NCBI RefSeq assembly: GCF_014645555.1 | Contig: NZ_BMLY01000001.1 | Span: forward strand, 1,346,907-1,410,906 | Direction: 5' to 3' | Length of the DNA stretch: 64,000 nt | Origin: Silvimonas amylolytica | GTDB lineage: Bacteria > Pseudomonadota > Gammaproteobacteria > Burkholderiales > Chitinibacteraceae | In this document: positions 56,952 through 64,000 of the stretch, piece by piece | Layout: each line of letters starts with the position of its first letter | Numbering within the stretch: the stretch's first letter is position 1 | The notes under the pieces: model-generated | What the model was told of the DNA's origin: nothing | The model's database searches: none | What the model saw: the letters and a program-made list of their open reading frames with translations, nothing else | Position numbers and translations under genes: made by a program

Positions 56952-57014
56952 GCCCGTGCCCGAGTAGCAGAGGCGTGCCCGGCCGATACAAAACAGTCAG
57001 TTCCGCATCTCTAA
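56952..57014 (+). pseudogene. Relic of a YD-repeat protein N-terminus
   Basis: In one frame the DNA reads PARARVAEACPADTKQSVPHL before a stop. The VAEACPAD segment resembles AAAEACPACW at the mature N-terminus of the 832-aa protein encoded at 59322. The adjoining 19-codon frame at 56908-56967, starting ATGA on the stop of the truncated copy, is probably also a remnant. Confidence 0.35.
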
Positions 57015-57030
57015 TCTTGGTGACGCTATC

Positions 57031-59325
57031 TTGCTCAAAAAACTACTCATCCTGGTTTTCTTTTTGCTTTGCCAGCAGGTGATCGCCGATGACAACGTAG
57101 GTAAATTTTGTCCTGATTGCTGGGATACGCCAAGCCGTGAGCGGGCAGCATACCCACCAGACTCGGCGACACTTCCGATGTCTCCGGACGGGACACAGGT
57201 CTATACATTAAGGAGCTATGGTCATCCTTGCGGACTCGGTTGCGCGGAGGCTGTAGTGTATGACCGGGTAATCACTTGGTGTTACTCCAATGTCGATGGT
57301 TGCGGCTCCCTAAATCCGAAACAGATTGTCGATACCTTAGGGTTCGCCGTTGTCTGCCGCGATCCATATATCGCCTACAACTATCAGATTCATCGCTGTT
57401 ACAAGCCACCTTGCCCTCCAGGACAATTTTTTGGGCGCTCGACCAACACCTGCAAACAACAATGTGATAGCAATTCATACCTTTCAGTAAGCGGTACCTG
57501 CGTATCGCTACCCCCTTGCAGCGGCTCTCTGTGCCAGCGGCCTTCCGATGCAGATCCGGATGGTGGCGAGCCGTGTTACTGCTCGGGCAATCCGGTCAAT
57601 ACTGCGACCGGAGGCAAATTCCAGGAAGAGGCCGACTTGGTTTGGGGGCCTGGTCTCGTGTTCAGACGTTACTACAATGGATCTGGATTTTCCGGGTATG
57701 CCGACTTTGGTTTGGGTGGCGGCTGGCGCCACAACTATTCTGGACGCATCACGCCGGTCTATTCGACCAGCTACCGACTCCCCCCATTTGCAGATGTGGA
57801 CCCTGACTGGATTTCGTCCGACACATCTTTTTTCATGTCCTCACCGGACACGATACAGCACTACGTCCTGGAACGAGCTGACGGGCGCAGTTATGCGTTT
57901 AACCTGGACGGCTCCCCGCTGGTAGCCAACGTCCAGAACCCATTCAGGATGACGGTCAACAACAATGGGTTTGCCGTCACGGATGGGGACAACACGGAGA
58001 CATACGACAGTACCGGTGCACTGAAACAGATTCGGGCCAGGAACGGTCGAGTTCTGACTTTTACTTATGACCCATTGACTCTCGCCCTGACCCAAGTCAG
58101 CGATAATCTTGGGCACAAGCTCAGTTTTCAGTCTTTGGATGCCTATCATGTAAATTCTGTGTCCACCGGTAGCACCTCAATCACGTACAGCTTTGACGCG
58201 ATGGGGCGGCTTAAAGCCGTGAACTATCCAGATGCGTCCACGCGTCAGTACCTATATACCGACAACCGGAATGGCAAGCTATTGACCGGGATCATTGACG
58301 AAAATGGGGTGCAATATGCCGCTTGGACTTACGACAATCAGGATCGCGCCATCACTTCATCCCATGCCGGTGGGGCGGATCTGGTGCAGCTTGCATATAC
58401 GGGAACTGCGGATATGTCATCGCGCAGTACCAGCGAAACAGACCCGCTTGGGGCATCCAGAACTTCGAGTTTCAGCTACGTTGCATCCCATTCTGTACTA
58501 ACGGCACGGACACAGCCTGCTGGAACTGGCAGTCCCGCAAGTAATGAGGCATTTACCTATGATGCCAACGGCAACATTACCAGCCACACGGATTTTGGTT
58601 CCCGCACGACCACCTATACTTACGACACTGCGCGCAATCTGGAAACCAGCCGCACCGAAGCCTCCGGCACGTCTCAGGCACGTACGATCAGTACAGTTTG
58701 GCATCCCACATTCCGTTTACCAACCCAGATCACCGAACCCAACCGCGTCAGCAACTTCACGTACGACACCAACGGCAACCTGTTGACCAAGTCCGTCACG
58801 GCCGGCGGCAAGACACGAACCTGGAGTTATACCTACAACGGTTTCGGCCAAGTGCTCACGGCAACAGACCCCGACAGCAACAAGACCACCTACACCTACG
58901 ACGCCAGCGGCAACCCGACCAGCCTGACCGATGCCGCGAGTCACGTCACGCAGTACACCAGCTACGACGCCAACGGCAATCTGCTGTCGATGACGGATCC
59001 CAACGGCAAGGTCAGCGCCTTCACCTGGGATGCCCGCAACCGCCTCAAGACCCGTCAGGATGGCAGTGACCTGACCACGTACGTCTATGACCCGGTAGGT
59101 CAGTTGATCCAGGTGACCCTGCCCGATAGCAGCACGGTGACCTACAGTTACGATCCGGCTCACCGACTCACCGGCATCAGCGACAGTCGCGGGAACAGCA
59201 TCACCTACACGCTGGATGCCATGGGCAACCACACTCGGGAAGACGTGAGCGATCCGGCCGGGCAGCTCGCAGCGGCGCAATCGCAGGTTGCCACCAGCCA
59301 GCAAACCGGTGGAGTGATGCAGTGA
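57031..59325 (+). CDS. Secreted YD-repeat/Rhs-type protein 1 (DUF6531 + YD repeats, no C-terminal core)
   Basis: 764 aa from TTG 57031 with GGTGA upstream; the TTG is accepted because it gives a proper signal peptide (MLKKLLILVFFLLCQQVIA). The mature protein begins with CPDCW and a cysteine-rich region to about 185. A DUF6531 domain follows (NPVNTATGGKFQEEADLVWG to GLGGGWRHNYSGRI), then YD repeats (TYDNQDRAITS, TYDANGNITSH and so on) to the end. There is no Rhs core or toxin. It ends GQLAAAQSQV...GVMQ, and its last 709 bp are homologous to the next gene. Confidence 0.88.
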   Translation: MLKKLLILVFFLLCQQVIADDNVGKFCPDCWDTPSRERAAYPPDSATLPMSPDGTQVYTLRSYGHPCGLGCAEAVVYDRVITWCYSNVDGCGSLNPKQIVDTLGFAVVCRDPYIAYNYQIHRCYKPPCPPGQFFGRSTNTCKQQCDSNSYLSVSGTCVSLPPCSGSLCQRPSDADPDGGEPCYCSGNPVNTATGGKFQEEADLVWGPGLVFRRYYNGSGFSGYADFGLGGGWRHNYSGRITPVYSTSYRLPPFADVDPDWISSDTSFFMSSPDTIQHYVLERADGRSYAFNLDGSPLVANVQNPFRMTVNNNGFAVTDGDNTETYDSTGALKQIRARNGRVLTFTYDPLTLALTQVSDNLGHKLSFQSLDAYHVNSVSTGSTSITYSFDAMGRLKAVNYPDASTRQYLYTDNRNGKLLTGIIDENGVQYAAWTYDNQDRAITSSHAGGADLVQLAYTGTADMSSRSTSETDPLGASRTSSFSYVASHSVLTARTQPAGTGSPASNEAFTYDANGNITSHTDFGSRTTTYTYDTARNLETSRTEASGTSQARTISTVWHPTFRLPTQITEPNRVSNFTYDTNGNLLTKSVTAGGKTRTWSYTYNGFGQVLTATDPDSNKTTYTYDASGNPTSLTDAASHVTQYTSYDANGNLLSMTDPNGKVSAFTWDARNRLKTRQDGSDLTTYVYDPVGQLIQVTLPDSSTVTYSYDPAHRLTGISDSRGNSITYTLDAMGNHTREDVSDPAGQLAAAQSQVATSQQTGGVMQ
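58617..59325 (+). repeat. Duplicated 709-bp block, copy 1
   Basis: Matches 61112-61820 at a constant offset of 2495 bases with no indels seen. The segment 58917-59135 is identical to 61412-61630 over 219 bp. Homology stops at the stop codons. Confidence 0.85.
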
Positions 59326-61820
59326 TACTTGCTATGTACCGAAAACAAGGCATTTTGCTTCGCCAGGCATTTCTGTCGATGATCAACCCCGCCAAGACTC
59401 AGTATGTGAATTGGGGTGTAATACACCAAACATGCGTCTTGGCGATGGTAGCTTTAGCCTGTTTCTTTGCTTCCCCGCGAGCGGCAGCCGAGGCTTGTCC
59501 AGCCTGCTGGATCAATTACGGTTATGTAGGAAGCACAGCTGCCCCCTTGTCGGACTATATCGTCCCTTTCAATGGGGGGTGGTATGAGTACACCATTCAT
59601 GATGGACCATTTCAGCCGAACAACGGTAACTGGTGGTGGCACGACACGTACAACAACCTGATGCATCAGTACTTTTACGATGGCCAAGGTAATCTGCATG
59701 TGCAGACAGGCATGCAGGGGTACGACGCGCTGATCTGCAATGAAGCTTATCCGTATTATTCAGCCGCGTTCCATAATTGCTTTTCTGAGCAGGTCCCCAC
59801 TGACCCCTGCGATACATTGAAGGGGCAGACCTATGCCATCCAGCCTGGGTTTACCTGGATGTTCGAGGGCGGGGGCGGCAGCACCCTGGCTGCCAGTCAC
59901 ATTTCTTGCATCAATCGTTGTGTCGTATCCGGTGCCAGCAGCTCAATTTGCAGTACTACGCCAGCGGGTATGGCTGTTTGCACGGCTGGCAAAAATACCC
60001 TTACCAACACCGGGGTGACAGACCCGGGCTGTGTCGACGTATATGCAGTAGCCGATTCGGTCCCGCCAAAATCTACGCCAGGTGGTGGGTGTGGCTGTGA
60101 CAATGATGGTCCGGGCAATTCCGGATCGGTGACCCGCAATGATCCCGTCAGCATCGGTACTCGTGAACAGGTCGAATCAGTTCTGGACATAGCCAACTTA
60201 GGCCCTGCCCCACTGACATTCAGGCGGACCTATTCTAGTCTCGCAGGTGGAGATCCGGCCTTGGGGTATGGCTGGCGCCACAACTACTCTGCCCGTCTGT
60301 TTTTCTACCCGGATTCGACCGGGAACGGGCCTGTTATGCTTGTGCGGAGCAACGGCCAGTACGTGCAATTTGATCCCACAAACAGTGGTGGCGCTAATGG
60401 GGATCAAACATACTCCTCAAATCCGGATGTCAACGATACCCTTGTCAAAACGACAGATCCCTTCACTCAATTTGCAGTATGGATCCTTCGGCACCCAAAT
60501 CGGACGGTCGAGACGTTTGATATTAATGGTCGATTGCAACGGATCACCAATGCAGCCGGGCTTTCTGTATGGCTGAGCTACGACGGTCAGGGGCGCCTCA
60601 TATTTGTTACAGACCCATTCAACCGTAGTCTGAGATTCGGCTATAAAGACCTGACTCTGCAAATCCGTAGCATCACCGATGTGGCTGGCGGTACCACTAA
60701 TTATAGCTATTCGCCTGCGGGTTCACTCGAGTCGGTCACGTACCCGGATGGCGGCACCATTTGGTACAGCTACGACGAAACCAACATGCCATACCAACTG
60801 ATCAGCATCACCGACCCGAATGGTATTGCCTATGTATCACTGATCTATGACCACGGCAGTTCTGCGCACTCCCAGCGTGCGGGGGGTGCCGACGCTTTGG
60901 AAATCACTGGCAGTGGCTCAACCGTGGTTGCAACGGATGGGCTTGGAAGTGTAACGACCTATTCCTTCACTACCATTGCCGACGTGCCACGCTGGCAGCA
61001 ACAATTAATCAATTGCGGGGCAAGTTGCACCGGTGCGACGCTAAAAGCAAATTACGATACAGCCGCTAATCTACTTAGCCTTCAGGATGGGAATGGTGTC
61101 GTAACCACTTACACTTACGATCTGACGCGTAATCTGGAAACCAGCCGCACCGAAGCCTCCGGCACGTCTCAGGCGCGTACGATCACCACGACATGGCATT
61201 CAACCTTCCGGCTACCCACGCAGATCACTGAGCCTAACCGTGTCACCAGTTTCACCTACGATGCCAGTGGCAACCTGCTGACCAAATCAGTTGCGGCCGG
61301 CGGCAAGACCCGCACCTGGGCCTATACCTGGAACGGCTTTGGGCAGGTGCTCACGGCCACCGATCCGGATAACAACAAGACTACCTATACCTACGACGCC
61401 AGCGGCAACCTGACCAGCCTGACCGATGCCGCGAGTCACGTCACGCAGTACACCAGCTACGACGCCAACGGCAATCTGCTGTCGATGACGGATCCCAACG
61501 GCAAGGTCAGCGCCTTCACCTGGGATGCCCGCAACCGCCTCAAGACCCGTCAGGATGGCAGTGACCTGACCACGTACGTCTATGACCCGGTAGGTCAGTT
61601 GATCCAGGTGACCCTGCCCGATAGCAGCACCGTCACCTACAGCTACGACCCGGCCCACCGCCTGACCGGCGTCAGCGACAGTCGCGGCAACAGCATCACC
61701 TACACGCTCGATGCCATGGGCAATCACACACGTGAGGATGTGACCGACCCGGCCGGCCAGCTCGCCGCCGCCCAGACCCAGGTCATGACCAGCCAGCAGA
61801 CCACCGGGGTGATGCAATGA
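59322..61820 (+). CDS. Secreted YD-repeat/Rhs-type protein 2 (DUF6531 + YD repeats, no C-terminal core)
   Basis: 832 aa from GTG 59322, overlapping the stop of the previous gene (GTGA) with GGAG seven bases upstream; ATG 59334 is an alternative. A long N-terminal extension leads to a hydrophobic segment (VLAMVALACFFASPRAAA), after which the mature protein starts EACPACW and is rich in Trp and Cys to about residue 250. A glycine-rich linker (GGGCGCDNDGPGNS) precedes DUF6531 (NDPVSIGTREQVESVLDIAN to YGWRHNYSARL). YD repeats follow to the C-terminal GQLAAAQTQV tail. No core or toxin is present. Confidence 0.87.
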   Translation: MILAMYRKQGILLRQAFLSMINPAKTQYVNWGVIHQTCVLAMVALACFFASPRAAAEACPACWINYGYVGSTAAPLSDYIVPFNGGWYEYTIHDGPFQPNNGNWWWHDTYNNLMHQYFYDGQGNLHVQTGMQGYDALICNEAYPYYSAAFHNCFSEQVPTDPCDTLKGQTYAIQPGFTWMFEGGGGSTLAASHISCINRCVVSGASSSICSTTPAGMAVCTAGKNTLTNTGVTDPGCVDVYAVADSVPPKSTPGGGCGCDNDGPGNSGSVTRNDPVSIGTREQVESVLDIANLGPAPLTFRRTYSSLAGGDPALGYGWRHNYSARLFFYPDSTGNGPVMLVRSNGQYVQFDPTNSGGANGDQTYSSNPDVNDTLVKTTDPFTQFAVWILRHPNRTVETFDINGRLQRITNAAGLSVWLSYDGQGRLIFVTDPFNRSLRFGYKDLTLQIRSITDVAGGTTNYSYSPAGSLESVTYPDGGTIWYSYDETNMPYQLISITDPNGIAYVSLIYDHGSSAHSQRAGGADALEITGSGSTVVATDGLGSVTTYSFTTIADVPRWQQQLINCGASCTGATLKANYDTAANLLSLQDGNGVVTTYTYDLTRNLETSRTEASGTSQARTITTTWHSTFRLPTQITEPNRVTSFTYDASGNLLTKSVAAGGKTRTWAYTWNGFGQVLTATDPDNNKTTYTYDASGNLTSLTDAASHVTQYTSYDANGNLLSMTDPNGKVSAFTWDARNRLKTRQDGSDLTTYVYDPVGQLIQVTLPDSSTVTYSYDPAHRLTGVSDSRGNSITYTLDAMGNHTREDVTDPAGQLAAAQTQVMTSQQTTGVMQ
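61112..61820 (+). repeat. Duplicated 709-bp block, copy 2
   Basis: Partner of 58617-59325. It covers the last YD repeats and the C-terminal tail of the 832-aa protein. Divergence is spread over both ends but absent over the central 219 bp. Confidence 0.85.
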
Positions 61821-64000
61821 CGCCACCCGCTCGCAATCACAACACCAATAAATCAACCAGGGACCTTGAGATGCACCCAACCGCACGTACGGCGGGGAAG
61901 TGGAACTTGCTGGCACTGACCGCAGCCAGCGTGATCGGAGGGATCGCGTTGTTCTCCCCGGTCCATGCAGACACCAGCGCTTGCGCGGACTGGAGCAACA
62001 GCACCAGTTATGTCGCAGGAGACTGCGTGGCTTATAACGGGAAGCAGTACACCGCTAACTACGCCAATACTGGCGATAACCCGGCCAGCTACAGCGGTTC
62101 GACGGCACCGTGGTCTGCCACCGGCGGTAGCACTTCATTCACCTCGGCTGCGACGACCTCGCCATTGGCCACCAGCGGCAGCGTACAGATTCAGTCACTC
62201 GCCGCAGAGCGCGCAGTTGCCACGGCCACGCCAGCGGCGACGGTCGCCTCCGGCCTGCCGGCGCATGTATCCACGGTCAGTACCATCAACACTTATGACG
62301 CATTGGGTCGCCTTGTCACCGCCATGGATGGCAAGGGCTTCCAGACCACCTACACCTACGACGCCAACGGCAACCGTCTAACGAGTAAGGATGCGCAGGG
62401 TTACCTCACCAGCTACCAGTACGATGCGCTGAACCGCCTCACCCAGATCACCGACCCCAAGAACGGCATCACCAAAATGGCGTATGACGCCAATGACCAC
62501 CTGGTCACAGTGACCGACCCCAAAGGCTTCGTCACCACATACAACTATGACGGTCTCGACAACCTGCTCAGCCAGGTCAGCCCGGATACCGGTACAACGA
62601 CCTATACCCAGGATGCCGCTGGTAACGTCAAGACCAAGACCGACTCGCGCGGCAAAACCGGCACCTATACCTATGACGCGCTGAACCGGGTGAAATCAGT
62701 CGCCTGGGGTGACCAGACCTGGACCTTCAACTGGGATACGGCTACGAATGGTGTGGGTCGACTGGGTAGTTTCAGCGACCAGGATGGTACGACCACCTAC
62801 ACGTACGATACCCAGGGTCGTGTGACCTCCTCCCGCCGCGTCGCAGGTACGCTCTCCCAGACCGTGGGGTATGGCTGGAGTGCCGGCAACCGATTGACCG
62901 CTATCACTTATCCGTCCGGACTTCAGGTCGCCTACACCTGGAGCAATGGCGTCATCACAGGCGTTACCATCAATGGTAACCCGCTGGCCAGCAACATCGT
63001 CTACCAGGCGTGGGGTGCCCCGCTCGCCTGGACCTGGGGTAACGGCCAGTTGTGGGGGCGCAGTGGCGATGCCGCTGGCTACACCACAGCCCAGACCACC
63101 GGTGATGCGGTGCGCACCTACCAGTATGAGGGACGGGGTAATATCACCGACATTGCCGACAGCACCCACCCGACGCTGGAACAGATCTTCCAGTACGACG
63201 AGCTGGATCGCATTACCCAGAACAATGCTGCTGGCGTGGTCTACAAGTACACGTACGATGCCAACGGCAACCGCCTGAGCCGCAGCAATGGCAGCACCAA
63301 TTACCCCTACGTGTATGACACCGCCAGTAACAAGCTCAAGAGCATCGGCGCCATTGATGCCTTCGACTACGATGCGGCCGGTCTGCAGGCTCACGCCTTT
63401 GGCATCCACAACCTGTTCGACAATGCCGGGCGCCTGTACTACACCCACTCATCGGCCGGGGACAATTCCTTCCGCTACAACGCTTTCGGCCAGCGAGTCA
63501 GCAAGAACACGCCCGCACTCAGTCTGCGCTTCATGTACGACGAAGCCGGACACCTGCTGGGTGAGTACACCGCTACCGGTACCCCGGTGCAGGAAACGGT
63601 TTATCTGGGCGACTGGCCCATTGCCACCGTCCGCCCGGTTAGTGGCGTCTCCACGGCCTACTACGTCTGGCCTGATCACCTGGGCACCCCCCGCCAGGTG
63701 ACCGATGCCACCAGCAAACAAGTCCTCTGGCGCTGGGATAGTGAAGCGTTTGGCGATCTCGTGCCCAACCAGGACCCACAAGGCACTGGCAACACGTTTG
63801 TCTACAACCTGCGCTTCCCCGGCCAGTACTGGGACGCGGAGTTCTATCGGTCCTATAACGGCGCCCGGGATTACAACCCGTTCCACGGGCGGTATATTGA
63901 GAGTGACCCGATCGGGCTGGCGAGTGGGCAGGCTTCGACGTATGCATATGTGGCGGGAAACCCAGTAAAGCAGTCCGACAGTACTGGCCTTGACGGAACT
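61817..64000 (+). CDS. Secreted Rhs core protein with N-terminal chitin-binding-like (CBM5/12) module, 3' end missing
   Basis: At least 728 aa, open at the window edge. ATG 61817 overlaps the previous stop (ATGA); ATG 61871 with AGGGA upstream is an alternative and gives a more standard signal peptide. After a hydrophobic segment (LLALTAASVIGGIALFSPVHA) residues 56-103 read CADWSNSTSYVAGDCVAYNG, with later W and Y positions like a CBM5/12 domain. YD repeats follow, then the Rhs core: DHLGTPRQVTD (about 620) and GRYIESDPIGL (about 690). The window ends after DSTGL, the likely autoproteolysis region, before the variable tip. Confidence 0.9.
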   Translation, partial: MTPPARNHNTNKSTRDLEMHPTARTAGKWNLLALTAASVIGGIALFSPVHADTSACADWSNSTSYVAGDCVAYNGKQYTANYANTGDNPASYSGSTAPWSATGGSTSFTSAATTSPLATSGSVQIQSLAAERAVATATPAATVASGLPAHVSTVSTINTYDALGRLVTAMDGKGFQTTYTYDANGNRLTSKDAQGYLTSYQYDALNRLTQITDPKNGITKMAYDANDHLVTVTDPKGFVTTYNYDGLDNLLSQVSPDTGTTTYTQDAAGNVKTKTDSRGKTGTYTYDALNRVKSVAWGDQTWTFNWDTATNGVGRLGSFSDQDGTTTYTYDTQGRVTSSRRVAGTLSQTVGYGWSAGNRLTAITYPSGLQVAYTWSNGVITGVTINGNPLASNIVYQAWGAPLAWTWGNGQLWGRSGDAAGYTTAQTTGDAVRTYQYEGRGNITDIADSTHPTLEQIFQYDELDRITQNNAAGVVYKYTYDANGNRLSRSNGSTNYPYVYDTASNKLKSIGAIDAFDYDAAGLQAHAFGIHNLFDNAGRLYYTHSSAGDNSFRYNAFGQRVSKNTPALSLRFMYDEAGHLLGEYTATGTPVQETVYLGDWPIATVRPVSGVSTAYYVWPDHLGTPRQVTDATSKQVLWRWDSEAFGDLVPNQDPQGTGNTFVYNLRFPGQYWDAEFYRSYNGARDYNPFHGRYIESDPIGLASGQASTYAYVAGNPVKQSDSTGLDGT

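Noticed and set aside
62696..63448. 250-codon minus-strand open frame inside the third Rhs gene
   Set aside because: Shadow of the YD-repeat reading frame; Gly/Val-rich product without features.
59322..64000. The 832-aa and core Rhs genes as one gene broken by a frameshift
   Set aside because: The downstream frame begins with its own signal peptide and an extra domain, and the upstream gene ends with the same tail as its paralogue, so two genes are favoured.

Overview
The window is GC-rich, gene-dense chromosomal DNA from a Gram-negative bacterium, most likely a betaproteobacterium of the order Neisseriales. Several features point there: the blocks xseB-ispA-dxs, yhdP-nit-tldD facing glnE, fmdB-DUF502-aspS and divergent cyaY/lptM; outer-membrane and periplasmic functions (LptM, a BepA-like M48 protease, YhdP); a lysine permease almost collinear with E. 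coli LysP; and an AspRS with sequence marks of the non-discriminating type. A probable chitin-binding module on a secreted Rhs protein would suit a chitin-associated Neisseriales genus, but that is inference.

Layout. 1-6.9 kb: carB (cut by the left edge), carA with its own promoter and a leader terminator-like hairpin, glutathione peroxidase, a DUF1841 protein, the M48 protease, cyaY/lptM, hpnC and a ComEA-like protein. 6.9-13.5 kb: a sensor kinase/FixJ-type regulator pair with overlapping start and stop codons, a Bax-inhibitor-1 family membrane protein, an enoyl-CoA hydratase-family protein and lysP. 13.6-23.3 kb: tldD, nit and yhdP on the minus strand, facing glnE. 23.4-27.1 kb: aspS, DUF502, fmdB and a PssA-type phosphatidyltransferase. 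27.5-36.4 kb: a chemoreceptor, a GAF-GAF-GGDEF-EAL protein, a Gfo/Idh/MocA oxidoreductase, a CoiA-like zinc-motif protein, a small secreted protein and trhP. 36.4-37.2 kb: a non-coding region holding five imperfect copies of a dyad built on DnaA-box-like TTNTCCACA arms. 37.2-55.1 kb: proC, dxs-ispA-xseB, a second chemoreceptor, nadC, a phosphohexomutase, a YheT hydrolase, cysK, a DUF2520 protein, a Tat-type phosphoesterase, ybiT, an aminotransferase and a large protein with a PilZ-like motif.

55.1-64 kb: a tRNA-Ser(UGA) marks the edge of an accessory region. After about 1 kb of non-coding DNA comes a run of Rhs/YD-repeat genes: a truncated copy, two full-length secreted YD-repeat proteins (764 and 832 aa) with unrelated cysteine-rich N-termini but a shared 709-bp 3' block, and a third Rhs protein with its own signal peptide, a CBM5/12-like domain, YD repeats and the Rhs core. 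The window ends inside that third gene at the presumed autoproteolysis motif, so the variable C-terminal tip and any immunity gene lie outside. The 832-aa gene and the core gene overlap at ATGA. Each protein has its own signal peptide, so this looks like an exported Rhs shell made from separate chains rather than one frameshifted gene. It is the most unusual part of the window.

Most genes outside the Rhs region are housekeeping and carry clear intrinsic terminators. Several real starts are GTG or TTG (carA, ispA, the pssA-type gene, the first large YD-repeat gene).
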